A stretch of 64,000 nucleotides of DNA from JAPOXR01 sp965214695 (lineage in GTDB: Bacteria; Pseudomonadota; Alphaproteobacteria; Rhodobacterales; Rhodobacteraceae). The stretch covers positions 1,054,001 to 1,118,000 of the forward strand of contig OZ243967.1 of the NCBI GenBank assembly GCA_965214695.1, given 5' to 3'. Position numbers and translations under genes: made by a program. The notes under the pieces are model-generated. The model searched no databases, was not told the DNA's origin, and was given only the letters and a program-made list of their open reading frames with translations. Shown here one piece after another: positions 53,365 to 62,714 of this stretch (position 1 is its first letter; every line of letters begins with the position of its first letter).

Positions 53365-54390
53365 ATGACTTTCAACAAATTGCTGGCGGGGGTGCCGATT
53401 CTGCTTCTCGTCATGGGTGCGGGTTCGGCCAGCGCCGACAAGCTGACCTATTATTGCAGTGCCCAGGAAGACTGGTGCCAGCTCATGGCTCGCAGCTTCG
53501 AGGAAGCGACCGGGATTGACGTGAACATGACCCGCAAATCCTCGGGCGAGACCTTCGCGCAAATCCGCGCCGAGGCATCAAATCCCAAGGGAGACGTCTG
53601 GTGGGGCGGCACCGGTGATCCGCATCTGCAGGCGGCCGAGGAAGGGCTGACCGAGGAATACCTGTCGCCAATGCGCGACCAGTTGCATCCCTGGGCGATT
53701 TCCCAGGCCGAGAGCGCTGACAACCGGACCATCGGAATCTATTCCGGCGCCCTGGGCTACGGCTACAACACCGAGCTGCTCGCGGCCAATGACCTGCCGG
53801 AGCCGGCATGCTGGAAGGATCTGCTGAAGCCCGAATACAAGGGCCATGTACAGATGGCCAACCCGAATTCGTCGGGCACGGCCTACACCACGCTGGCCTC
53901 GATGGTGCAGATTTTCGGCGAGGAAGACGGGTTCCAGTTCATGAAGGACCTGCATGCCAACATCAACCAATACACCAAGTCCGGCTCGGCACCGATCAAG
54001 GCGGCAGGCCGCGGCGAGACCACGATCGGCATCGTGTTCATGCACGATGCGGTCAAGCAGGCGGTCAGCGGTTTCCCGATCAAGGTTGTCGCTCCATGCG
54101 AGGGTACCGGCTACGAAATCGGCTCGATGTCGATCATCGCCGGCGCCCGCAACCTGGAACAGGCCAAGATGTTCTATGACTGGGCATTGTCGCCCGAAGC
54201 GCAGAACCTTGCACTCGAGGTCAACGCCTTCCAGGTTCCGTCGAACATGGGCGCCGAAACTTCGGAAAGCGCTCCCGACATGTCGATGATCAAGCTGATC
54301 GACTACGATTTTGTCAAATACGGCTCGTCGGATGAACGCAAGCGGCTGCTTCAGAAGTGGGACGAGGAGGTCTCGACCCTGCCGCAATAA
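53365..54390 (+). CDS. ABC transporter substrate-binding protein, AfuA/iron(III)-type
   Basis: 341 residues with a signal peptide (about 1-24, SASA cleavage). Seen: YYCSAQEDWCQLMARSFEEA, MTRKSSGETFAQIRAEA, WWGGTGDPHLQAAEEG and CEGTGYEIGSMSI. This branch is annotated as ferric iron binding, but AfuA of Actinobacillus binds hexose phosphates and others bind organic ligands, so the substrate is open. First gene of a three-gene operon; the permease begins 3 bp after it. Confidence 0.9.
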   Translation: MTFNKLLAGVPILLLVMGAGSASADKLTYYCSAQEDWCQLMARSFEEATGIDVNMTRKSSGETFAQIRAEASNPKGDVWWGGTGDPHLQAAEEGLTEEYLSPMRDQLHPWAISQAESADNRTIGIYSGALGYGYNTELLAANDLPEPACWKDLLKPEYKGHVQMANPNSSGTAYTTLASMVQIFGEEDGFQFMKDLHANINQYTKSGSAPIKAAGRGETTIGIVFMHDAVKQAVSGFPIKVVAPCEGTGYEIGSMSIIAGARNLEQAKMFYDWALSPEAQNLALEVNAFQVPSNMGAETSESAPDMSMIKLIDYDFVKYGSSDERKRLLQKWDEEVSTLPQ

Positions 54391-54393
54391 GAG

Positions 54394-56607
54394 GTGCGTA
54401 ACCTCGCATTCAAGGACCCCGCCCACCCGGTTCTGATCGCCTGGATGATCGCCGGATGGGCGGGGTTTGCCTGCCTTCCCTGGTATGGAATCGAAGACGG
54501 GTTTTTCGGTCTTTCATGGCTGATTGACGGTTATCCGCTCGACCCGGACTTTGCGCCAGCCGCCTTCCTGATCGCCCAGGGTGAGAAGCTGTGGCTGACC
54601 CCGCTGCTGCTTCCCATGCTGGCCCCCCTGCTCGTTCTCGGGCGGAAGCGATCCGACCGGCGGTTCTCGACCGTGCTGATCCTGGCCGGCGGAGGCGGGT
54701 TTTCCTGGTTGATGGCCCAGGGTTTCGGCATCGGCATCCGCGGCTTCAGTTTCGACTGGCTGGCGGCGCTGTTCGGAGATCTGGGCGACCGGCAATTCGG
54801 CATGGGCTACGGGGCGCTCATCCTGGCCTCGTCATTCCTTTTTGTCTTTACCCAGGGCATTGCCGCCAGAGGCGCAATCAAGGGCGATGTGTTCGTGGTC
54901 AGCGCCATCGGCGGCGTGATCATCATCGTTGCCACCTTCGTGTTCTTCCCCATCGGGAGAATGCTTGCCTTCGCCTTCATCACCGATGAAGGCGGATATT
55001 CGCTGTCGGTCCTGGCCTCGAAGCTGTTTGACGACCGTCTGTGGAGCCTGGGATGTCTCGCCGGCACCCGGTGCGGTGCCGCCTGGAATTCGCTGTTCCT
55101 GGCAATTTTCGTTGGATTTACCACCACAATCCTCGGCCTGGCCTTCGCGCTGGTTGTCACCCGCTCGGGCTTTCGGCTCAAGAGAGGCCTGCGGGCGCTG
55201 ACCGTTCTACCGATCATAACTCCGCCTTTCGTGATCGGCCTCGCCCTCATCCTGCTGTTCGGCCTATCGGGCACCGTTACCGAATTCGTCGCCGGGATTC
55301 TGGGCGGTCAACCCACGCGCTGGCTCTACGGGTTGCCCGGTATCCTCATCGCCCAGACCCTCGCCTTCACACCGATTGCCTTCCTGGTGCTGATCGGGGT
55401 TGTCGAGGGCGTTTCGCCATCCATGGAGGAGGCGGCGCAAACGCTTCGCGCCGACAAGTGGCAAACCTTTCGGACGGTATCGCTGCCATTGATGCGCCCG
55501 GGGTTGGCCAATGCCTTCCTGCTCGGTTTCATCGAAAGCATGGCCGATTTTGGCAACCCTCTGGTGCTGGGCGGCAATTTCGACGTCCTGTCCACGGAGA
55601 TATTCTTCGCTATCGTCGGCGCCCAGTATGACCAGGGACGGGCGGCGGTACTGGCCATGGTGCTGCTGAGCTTCACGCTCTCGGCCTTCTACCTCCAACG
55701 GGTATGGCTGGGACGCAAGGCCTATACCACCGTGTCGGGCAAGGGTGATGCCGGCGTTCATCCGCTGATGCCGCGGCGGTTGTCGATCCCGGTTTTCATC
55801 GTGGTCGGCCTGTGGGTCGCCTTCACCGTCACCGTCTATGGCATGATCGTCTATGGCAGTTTTGTCGAACTCTGGGGAGTCAGCAACAAGCTGACGGTAA
55901 AGCACTATGTCACCGCCTTCTCGGTCGGTTTCAACGAGCACGGCCTGCACTGGTCGGGCTCGGCCTGGGACAGTTTCTGGACGACGATCCAGATCGCCAC
56001 CATTGCCGCGCCGCTGACCGCTGCCGTCGGGCTGGTGACCGCCTATCTGCTGACCCGGCAGAATTTCCGCGGCAAGAGCGCCTTCGAATTCGGAACCCTG
56101 CTGTCATTTGCAATTCCGGGAACGGTGATCGGCGTCAGCTACATCATCGCCTTCAACGTGCCGCCGATCGAACTGACCGGCACCGGCGTCATCCTGGTGG
56201 TGAGCTTCATTTTCCGCAACATGCCGGTCGGCGTACGCGCCGGAATCGCCAGCATGTCACAGCTCGATTCCTCGCTCGACGAGAGCTCGCTGACACTGGG
56301 GGCAAATTCGTGGCAGACCTTCCGCCGCATCATCCTGCCGCTGCTCAAGCCGGCCATCCTGGCCGCCCTTGTCTTCAGCTTCGTGCGATCCATGACCGCG
56401 ATCAGCGCCGTGATCTTCCTGGTCAGCGCCGAGCATGACATGGCCACCAGCTACATCATCGGGCGGGTCGAGAACAATGATTACGGACTGGCCATCGCCT
56501 ACTCGACCACGCTGGTCTTCGTGATGCTGGCAGTGGTGGTCTTTCTGCAACTTCTGGTGGGTCGCACCAATATCGGCCGGCGAACCCAATTCGCACGGGG
56601 AGCATGA
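54394..56607 (+). CDS. ABC transporter permease, fused double-permease AfuB/FbpB type (GTG start)
   Basis: 737 residues, a duplicated permease with two EAA loops: EEAAQTLRADKWQTF (about residue 350) and DESSLTLGANSWQTFRRIILP (about 635). Around 12 or more membrane helices plus an N-terminal extra bundle. GTG 54394 lies 3 bp after the binding-protein stop with GAG before it. Inner-membrane channel of the transporter. Confidence 0.92.
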   Translation: MRNLAFKDPAHPVLIAWMIAGWAGFACLPWYGIEDGFFGLSWLIDGYPLDPDFAPAAFLIAQGEKLWLTPLLLPMLAPLLVLGRKRSDRRFSTVLILAGGGGFSWLMAQGFGIGIRGFSFDWLAALFGDLGDRQFGMGYGALILASSFLFVFTQGIAARGAIKGDVFVVSAIGGVIIIVATFVFFPIGRMLAFAFITDEGGYSLSVLASKLFDDRLWSLGCLAGTRCGAAWNSLFLAIFVGFTTTILGLAFALVVTRSGFRLKRGLRALTVLPIITPPFVIGLALILLFGLSGTVTEFVAGILGGQPTRWLYGLPGILIAQTLAFTPIAFLVLIGVVEGVSPSMEEAAQTLRADKWQTFRTVSLPLMRPGLANAFLLGFIESMADFGNPLVLGGNFDVLSTEIFFAIVGAQYDQGRAAVLAMVLLSFTLSAFYLQRVWLGRKAYTTVSGKGDAGVHPLMPRRLSIPVFIVVGLWVAFTVTVYGMIVYGSFVELWGVSNKLTVKHYVTAFSVGFNEHGLHWSGSAWDSFWTTIQIATIAAPLTAAVGLVTAYLLTRQNFRGKSAFEFGTLLSFAIPGTVIGVSYIIAFNVPPIELTGTGVILVVSFIFRNMPVGVRAGIASMSQLDSSLDESSLTLGANSWQTFRRIILPLLKPAILAALVFSFVRSMTAISAVIFLVSAEHDMATSYIIGRVENNDYGLAIAYSTTLVFVMLAVVVFLQLLVGRTNIGRRTQFARGA

Positions 56608-56610
56608 GAC

Positions 56611-57693
56611 ATGGTCCATGGCAAGATATCCAGCAAGGCAGCTCCGGTCCGCTTCGAGGGGGTCAGCAAGCGCTTCGGCAAGGAGGTGGTGGCGGTCGAC
56701 AATATCGACCTCGACATCAGGGCCGGAAGGCTGGTCACCCTTCTGGGTCCGTCCGGCTGCGGCAAGACCACGACCCTGCGCATGATTGCCGGCCTCGAGA
56801 CGGTGACATCCGGCCGCATTCTGATCGGCGATGAGGATGTTACCACATTGCCTGCCACCGACCGCGATGTGTCGATGGTCTTCCAGTCCTATGCGCTGTT
56901 TCCCCACATGACGGTCATGGAAAACGTTGCCTACGGGCTCGGATTTTCCGGCGTCCCGAAATCGGAGGCTGCCGACCGGGCCCGGGCCGGGTTGGAACTC
57001 GTGGATCTGCGAGGCTTTGGCGACCGGCTGCCGAGCGAACTCTCCGGCGGGCAGCAGCAGCGGGTCGCAGTGGCCAGGGCGCTGGTGCTGGAGCCCCAGG
57101 TGCTGCTGTTCGACGAGCCCCTGTCCAACCTCGATGCCAAGCTGCGCCGCCAGGTTCGGGAAGACATCCGGTCCATCCAGCAGGAACTCGAGCTGACCGT
57201 TGTCTATGTCACCCATGACCAGGAAGAGGCGCTGGCGGTCAGCGACGAGATCGTGGTGATGCACAATGCAAGGATTGCCCAGATCGGAACACCGCGGCAA
57301 CTCTACGACGCACCGGTGAATGCGTTCGTCGCCGATTTCATCGGCGAGGCCAACCTGATTCCGTGCGACATCACGTCGGTCGAAGACGGCATGGCCGTGA
57401 TCGAAATCGACGGCTATCGAGTCCGCCTGCCATCCCGCGGCCTCGACCGGGGTCCGGCCCGGTTGGCGGTTCGCCCGCCGCGGATCGTGCTCGACAGCGA
57501 GGAGGGTTTCGCCGCCCGGATCGCCAAATCCACCTATGTCGGCGTGCGAATGGAATACTCGCTCGAAACCTCGTTCGGTGCCATCTTCGCGGTCAAGGAT
57601 GATGTCGCCAACCCGCTGGAGCCGGGCAGCAGCGTGACCGTCAGCTTCGAGAGCTCCGGCCCGGTACTGATCCCTCCCGACCCGTCAGGCTGA
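56611..57693 (+). CDS. ABC transporter ATP-binding protein, AfuC/FbpC/PotA type
   Basis: 360 residues. Walker A GPSGCGKTT, signature LSGGQQQRVAVARAL, Walker B LLFDEPLSNLDAKLR, H-loop VYVTHDQEEAL. A C-terminal TOBE regulatory domain follows from about residue 250. Last gene of the operon, 3 bp after the permease; 21 bp from the convergent CoA-ligase gene. Confidence 0.94.
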   Translation: MVHGKISSKAAPVRFEGVSKRFGKEVVAVDNIDLDIRAGRLVTLLGPSGCGKTTTLRMIAGLETVTSGRILIGDEDVTTLPATDRDVSMVFQSYALFPHMTVMENVAYGLGFSGVPKSEAADRARAGLELVDLRGFGDRLPSELSGGQQQRVAVARALVLEPQVLLFDEPLSNLDAKLRRQVREDIRSIQQELELTVVYVTHDQEEALAVSDEIVVMHNARIAQIGTPRQLYDAPVNAFVADFIGEANLIPCDITSVEDGMAVIEIDGYRVRLPSRGLDRGPARLAVRPPRIVLDSEEGFAARIAKSTYVGVRMEYSLETSFGAIFAVKDDVANPLEPGSSVTVSFESSGPVLIPPDPSG

Positions 57694-57714
57694 GCCGGCC
57701 GGCCCTCGCCCCCG

Positions 57715-58587
57715 TCAGCCGGCGATCCGGTCCTGCACCAGCTGCGGGATTTGGCTTGGCAAATCGGCAACCTCGACCCCGTGCGCCTCCAGGGCGCGCC
57801 GCTTGCCGGCATAATCGCCGCCGGTTGACGAGACGATGGCCCCGGCATGGCCCATCTTGCGATCCTTCGGCGCCACTCGCCCGGCGATGAACGCCACCAC
57901 CGGCTTGCGCATACCGGCCGCATACTCGGCTGCCTCCTCCTCGGCAGAGCCGCCGATCTCGCCGCAGATTACCACCGCCCTGGTCCGGTCATCCGCCTCG
58001 AAGAGCGCAAGCGCATCCCTGGTCCGGGTTCCGACGATCGAATCGCCGCCCACGCCAATGAAGGCCGACTGGCCCTGCCCCCGCGCCGTGAGCTGCAGGC
58101 AGATCAGCGTGCCAAGGCTTCCCGATCGGGAAATGACACCAACCGGCCCCGGGCCGAAGACTTCCCGGCTGAAGGCCGGCATGATGCCGGCAAAGCTCTC
58201 CCCGGGCGTCACCAGCCCCGAGGTGTTCGGACCGATGATGCGGCTACCGGAATTCCTCGCCGCCGCCAGCATCTGCATGACATCATGGGTCGGGATGTGC
58301 TCGGCCAGGCAGATCACCGTTGCCGAGCCGGCCTCGCAGGCATCGATGGCGGCGTCGCCGGCAGCGACCGGTGGCACGAACATCAGCGTGACATCGAAGC
58401 TGCAATGCCTGGCGGCCTCGCGCGCCGAGGCAAAGACCGGAACGCCCAGATGCGACGTGCCGGGTTTGCGCGGGTTGACGCCGGCCACGATCCGGGCGCC
58501 GTAATCGAGCATGGCCTGGCCCCAGAAGCTTCCCTGGCGACCGGTCAGCCCCATGACGAGAATCCGGTGATGGCGACGCAGGATCAT
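57715..58587 (-). CDS. Succinyl-CoA-synthetase-like CoA ligase, alpha subunit (SqwK/SqwL-like)
   Basis: 290 residues. CoA-binding domain at the N-terminus (VMGLTGRQGSFWGQAML, GVNPRKPGT) and ligase domain with phosphohistidine in KMGHAGAIVSS, plus GPNTSGLVTPGE and ISRSGSLGT. NDP-forming acid-CoA ligation or its reverse. Clearly a paralogue rather than TCA-cycle SucD: it shares an operon with an acylating aldehyde dehydrogenase. Its start overlaps the beta subunit stop by 4 bp (ATGA). Malate-CoA ligase MtkB is the other main alternative. Confidence 0.88.
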   Translation of the reverse strand: MILRRHHRILVMGLTGRQGSFWGQAMLDYGARIVAGVNPRKPGTSHLGVPVFASAREAARHCSFDVTLMFVPPVAAGDAAIDACEAGSATVICLAEHIPTHDVMQMLAAARNSGSRIIGPNTSGLVTPGESFAGIMPAFSREVFGPGPVGVISRSGSLGTLICLQLTARGQGQSAFIGVGGDSIVGTRTRDALALFEADDRTRAVVICGEIGGSAEEEAAEYAAGMRKPVVAFIAGRVAPKDRKMGHAGAIVSSTGGDYAGKRRALEAHGVEVADLPSQIPQLVQDRIAG

Positions 58588-59720
58588 CGCCTCGCCTCCG
58601 CTGCACGCACCGCCGCCCGAACGGCATCATCCATGCTTTCATACGGCTCCAGCCCCAACTGGCTGCGAATGCACTCGACTGCCTCGCGGCTGCCGGTGCC
58701 GTGGATGGTGAAGAAGACCGGGATATCCGGCTCGAGATCACGCCATGCCCGGGCGATGCTTTCGGCCATGACATCGGTGCGGGCAAAGGCGCCGCAGAAA
58801 TTGACCAGGAGCGACTTGATTGCCGGGTTTCCCAGGACAATCTCCAGCGCCAGCCTGCCCCTGGTATAGGCCTCGCCGCCGATTTCGAGAAAATTGCCCG
58901 GGCGCCCGCCGAGCCGGGACACCACATCCATGGTGGTCATGGTCAGGCCGGCTCCGTTTGCCAGTATGCCGACCGGGCCGTCGAGTTCGATATAGGTAAG
59001 CCCGCCCGCCCGCGCCGCCGTTTCCCGAGGATTGCCGGTCGGGGACTCGGCCTGTTCGGCCAACTCCGGCTGGCGATGAAGCGAAGCATCATCGACGACA
59101 AGCTTGCAGTCGAGCGCCATGATCCTGCCATCCTCCAGCATGGCCAGCGGGTTCACCTCGACCAGCTCCGCATCATGGGTCCGGAACACCCGGTAGAGGG
59201 CGCCCAGAATTCTGGTGGCGACGCTGGCCTCGCCGTCCGGAATCACCTGGCACAGCGTGGCCTCGAGCTCTCCCGGCTCCGGCCCACGGCTGATATCAAC
59301 CGGAAAGCGCAGCACCGAATGCGGCGAGGTCGCGCTCGCTTCCTCGACATCCATCCCGCCGGCGGTCGAGAACAGCATCAGCGGTCCCCCGGTTACCGGG
59401 TCGCAGGTGATGGACGCGTAGAATTCCCGGCGGACCTGCAGCCGTTCCTCGACCAGCAGGGCATCGACCTTGTGGCCCGAAATCTCCGAGCCAAGCATAT
59501 CGGCAGCAAGACGCTGCGCCTCCTGCGGTGTGGCTGCCGCCAGGATTCCCCCGGCCTTGCCGCGCTTGCCAGCGGGAATCTGGGCCTTCAGCATGCTTGG
59601 GCCCTGGCGGCGGACCGCGTCAGCGGCCGCATCCGCACACCAAACCACCGTGCCGTCAGGAATCGGAATTCCGGCCCGTGCCAGCAAGGGCTTGGCCATG
59701 TATTCGCAGAAATCAGCCAA
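58584..59720 (-). CDS. Succinyl-CoA-synthetase-like CoA ligase, beta subunit (TTG start)
   Basis: 378 residues, ATP-grasp. ADFCEYMAKPLLARAGIPIPDG is the family start, so TTG 59720 is preferred over ATG 59699. Then KAQIPAGKRGKAGG, AELVEVNPLAML (metal/nucleotide site), GPVGILANGAGLTM and LEIGGEA. Partner of the alpha subunit. Begins 17 bp after the aldehyde dehydrogenase gene. Would supply the thioester that the dehydrogenase reduces. Confidence 0.88.
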   Translation of the reverse strand: MADFCEYMAKPLLARAGIPIPDGTVVWCADAAADAVRRQGPSMLKAQIPAGKRGKAGGILAAATPQEAQRLAADMLGSEISGHKVDALLVEERLQVRREFYASITCDPVTGGPLMLFSTAGGMDVEEASATSPHSVLRFPVDISRGPEPGELEATLCQVIPDGEASVATRILGALYRVFRTHDAELVEVNPLAMLEDGRIMALDCKLVVDDASLHRQPELAEQAESPTGNPRETAARAGGLTYIELDGPVGILANGAGLTMTTMDVVSRLGGRPGNFLEIGGEAYTRGRLALEIVLGNPAIKSLLVNFCGAFARTDVMAESIARAWRDLEPDIPVFFTIHGTGSREAVECIRSQLGLEPYESMDDAVRAAVRAAEARR

Positions 59721-59737
59721 TTGCGGGCCTCGCTCCC

Positions 59738-61147
59738 CTACTTGCCAAATCTATCCCAATAAGGTCCGAACAATTCCTCCTCCGAGGGCCGGTCCTCCGG
59801 GATCGTCGTCACCAGGTGGGTGATGTTGATGAAGTGGCGGTAATTCAGGTTCTCGGAAATCGTGTTTCCGGCCCAGGTTCCGCCACCCATGGACAGGGTG
59901 AACGGCAAGGCATTATCAAAGCTGCCGCCATTGCCGAATGTGTGCGCCTGGTTGACCAGTACCCGGACGACATCGGTCGTCTCCGCCAGTTCCATCGCAT
60001 GGGCGCGGTTGCCGGTATGGATGCCGACCGAATGCCCCTTTCCCTTGATATCGAGAATGCTGCCGACCATCCGCCTGGCCTCGGCAAAATCCCTGGCCCG
60101 GTACACCGTCAGCACCAGGGAGAGCTTCTCGTCGGCAAGGCCACCGACACCATCCGGCTCCGGCCGTTCCACCATGAAGAAGCGGCTGGCCGATGCCGCA
60201 TCGGGCAGGTCGAATTCCCGGGCCGCCACCGCCGCATCCCGGGCAATGACGTCCCGGTTCAGCTTGCCGTCCTTCCACAACACCCCGGCAATTCGCTGGC
60301 CCTCATCCGGCGTACAACGCCAGCCCCCGGCCCGGCCCAGCGCCGCCATGGCCGGCTCATAGACATCGTCCAGTATGACCAGCGCGTTTTCGGACGAGCA
60401 GGAGGTGGCGTTGTCGAATGTCTTCGAGGCGGCGATCTTGCCGGCCGCGTCATCCAGATCGGCCGAGGAATCGATGATGACCGGCACATTGCCGGGGCCG
60501 ACGCCGATTGTGACGGTTCCCGACTGCATGGCGTTGCGAACATTGTTCTGCGAGCCGGTGACCACAGCCAGATCGACCGCCTGCATCAGCCGCTGCGTTG
60601 CCTGCCTGGTCACCGGCGGCGGCAGAGACTGGACCAGATCGGCCGGGTGATCGCTCCTGGTCAGCTCCGCGCGCATGAATTCGACGGCTCGGGCGGTGGT
60701 CCTGTATCCGGCCGGCGACGGCGCGATGATGATGGCATTGCCGCCCTTCAGCGCCATCATCGCCTTGTTGACCGGCGTCGCCGACGGATTGGTCGATGGG
60801 CAGACCGCACCGACCACGCCCACCGGCTTGCCGAACCTGACCAGGCCACGCGATGCATCCTCCTCGATCATGCCCACGGTCGCGGCCCGCAGCAAATCGC
60901 GCAAGGTTCCGAAAGTCTTGCGGGTATTCTTGATCACCTTCGCTTCGACATCGCCAAGCCCGGTATCCTCGACGGCCATTTCGGCAAGCTCTCGGGCTCG
61001 CCCTGCATGGTAGATCGACCAGGCCAGCGCCCGGACCGCATCGTCTACCCGAAGCTGGCTGTGGTTCTCGTAGCAATCCATCGCCATGCGTGCCCGCTCG
61101 ACCAGCTTGCCAACGCCGGCGGCCGGCCCGTCACCCCCGATACTCAT
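59738..61147 (-). CDS. CoA-acylating aldehyde dehydrogenase (SauS/SqwD-like)
   Basis: 469 residues. Interconverts an acyl-CoA and its aldehyde with NAD(P)H. Seen: GVVGAVCPSTNPSATPVNKA (typical acylating-ALDH segment), TGSQNNVRNAM, GVGPGNVPVIID and the catalytic Cys in NATSCSSENALV. C-terminal SMGGGTWAGNTISENLNYRHF is like sulfoacetaldehyde dehydrogenases (SauS, SqwD) and relatives. Flanked by a CoA ligase and a TTT transporter. Start ATG 61147, 34 bp after tctA. Other acylating dehydrogenases (acetaldehyde, succinate semialdehyde) remain possible. Confidence 0.88.
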   Translation of the reverse strand: MSIGGDGPAAGVGKLVERARMAMDCYENHSQLRVDDAVRALAWSIYHAGRARELAEMAVEDTGLGDVEAKVIKNTRKTFGTLRDLLRAATVGMIEEDASRGLVRFGKPVGVVGAVCPSTNPSATPVNKAMMALKGGNAIIIAPSPAGYRTTARAVEFMRAELTRSDHPADLVQSLPPPVTRQATQRLMQAVDLAVVTGSQNNVRNAMQSGTVTIGVGPGNVPVIIDSSADLDDAAGKIAASKTFDNATSCSSENALVILDDVYEPAMAALGRAGGWRCTPDEGQRIAGVLWKDGKLNRDVIARDAAVAAREFDLPDAASASRFFMVERPEPDGVGGLADEKLSLVLTVYRARDFAEARRMVGSILDIKGKGHSVGIHTGNRAHAMELAETTDVVRVLVNQAHTFGNGGSFDNALPFTLSMGGGTWAGNTISENLNYRHFINITHLVTTIPEDRPSEEELFGPYWDRFGK

Positions 61148-61181
61148 CTTCCCTGCATCCCCGAATTCTCCATTTGACGGG

Positions 61182-62705
61182 TCAATCGGCCGGCCTCGCC
61201 CTGCCCCACTTGCCGCCAAGCTCGCCCATGATCGAGGACAGGATGGCCAGCACGCCCAGTATCAGCAGTGCGGCGGAGATCGGCCGGCCAAGGAATCCGG
61301 TCACATCGTAATGCATCAGCTGCATCGACTTCGAGAAAGCCGATTCGCCCAGCTTGCCGAGAATCAACCCCAGTACCACACCGGCTGCAGAGTACCCGGT
61401 GGCCCGCAGGAAGTAGCCGATCACCCCGGCAATGAACATGACCCAGACATCGACCAGGAGGTTGCGCAGGGCATAGGCGCCGATGATGGCCAGGATCAGG
61501 ATCCCGGGCGCCAGCCACCGGAACGGAACCCGCAGGATGTGAACAACGGTCTTGGTCTGAACCCAGCCGAGCAGCACGATCAGGAGATTGGCCCAGAACA
61601 TGGCGGCGAAGGTAATCCACACCAGATCACCGGAATTGATGAAGATGAGCGGCCCCGGTTCCATCCCGTGAATCTGGAATATGCCCATGATCATCGCGGT
61701 GAGGGCGCCGCCGGGAAGGCCAAGGGCCAGTAGCGGAATCATCGCCGCACCGGTGGCGGCATTGTTTGCGGTCTCCGAGGCCACCACCCCCTCGATCTCG
61801 CCGCTACCGAAACGGTGGCGGTTGCGCGACCATCTCTGTGCCTGGCTGTAGCCGAGGAAGGCGGCAAGGGTGGCGCCAATGCCCGGAAGGATGCCGGCAA
61901 AGAAGCCGATGCACACCGATCTGAGCATGGTGAACCGGACCCGCCAGAACTCGGCCATCGAGGGAAATTCCAGCGCCGCCTTCGGGCGCTCTCTTGCGCC
62001 CCGCGAGATGTTGGTAGCCTGGACAAGCACCTCGGACACGGCAAAGAAACCGAGGATCAGCGGGATGAAATGGATTCCTGCCGACAGGTAGTAGGAGTGG
62101 AATTCCAGCCCCGCAAGGGTCCACTGATCGAATCTCGGAATGCCGCCGACCGGGTCGGTTCCGATGGTGGCGATCAGCAACCCGGCAAAGACCGAGAGCC
62201 AGCCCTTCCACAGCGATGAGGCGCCGATCGATGCCGATACCGCAAGGCCGAAGAAGATCAGGGCAAAGATCTCCTGCGGGCCGAATGCCCGCACCGCCCA
62301 GCCGGCAATGGTACCGGTCGCTCCCATCATCAGCACCGCCGACGCCACGCCGCCGAGGGCCGAGCAGCAAACGGCGGCGCCGATGGCCTTTCCCGCCTGC
62401 CCCTTCATGGTCATCGGATAGCCGTCGAAGCAGGTTGGCGCGTTCTCCGGCGCCCCCGGTATGTTGAACAGGATGGCGGTAATGGCACCCCCGAAAACCC
62501 CGGAACAATAGATCACCGAGAACAGCATCACCGCGTGGGCTGGCTCCATGGAAATGGTGAAGGGGAGGAGAACGGCCCCGAGTGTCAGCATGTTGACGCC
62601 GGGAATCGCGCCGAAGAGCATGCCGCCAATGAGCCCGCAGACGAAGATCAGCAACCCGGTCGGGTCGGTGAACAGCATGGCGGTTCCGTTGAGGAATGCG
62701 TCCAT
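61182..62705 (-). CDS. tctA: Tripartite tricarboxylate transporter large membrane subunit TctA
   Basis: 507 residues, about 12 helices. The repeated TctA motif is seen as GLIGGMLFGAIPGVNMLTLG and again as GFFAGILPGIGATLAAFLGY; ILFNIPGAPENAPTCFDGYPM is the family's conserved loop. ATG 62705 follows AGGAGG. Sodium- or proton-coupled import of carboxylates with TctB and TctC. 9 bp after tctB. Confidence 0.95.
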   Translation of the reverse strand: MDAFLNGTAMLFTDPTGLLIFVCGLIGGMLFGAIPGVNMLTLGAVLLPFTISMEPAHAVMLFSVIYCSGVFGGAITAILFNIPGAPENAPTCFDGYPMTMKGQAGKAIGAAVCCSALGGVASAVLMMGATGTIAGWAVRAFGPQEIFALIFFGLAVSASIGASSLWKGWLSVFAGLLIATIGTDPVGGIPRFDQWTLAGLEFHSYYLSAGIHFIPLILGFFAVSEVLVQATNISRGARERPKAALEFPSMAEFWRVRFTMLRSVCIGFFAGILPGIGATLAAFLGYSQAQRWSRNRHRFGSGEIEGVVASETANNAATGAAMIPLLALGLPGGALTAMIMGIFQIHGMEPGPLIFINSGDLVWITFAAMFWANLLIVLLGWVQTKTVVHILRVPFRWLAPGILILAIIGAYALRNLLVDVWVMFIAGVIGYFLRATGYSAAGVVLGLILGKLGESAFSKSMQLMHYDVTGFLGRPISAALLILGVLAILSSIMGELGGKWGRARPAD

Positions 62706-62714
62706 TGCAGCCTC

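Noticed and set aside
57847..58869. 340-codon plus-strand ORF opposite the CoA ligase genes
   Set aside because: Antisense shadow; composition matches reverse reading of the ligase.
59528..61177. 549-codon plus-strand ORF opposite the aldehyde dehydrogenase
   Set aside because: Antisense shadow of a clearly conserved gene in GC-rich DNA; no motifs and no start signal.
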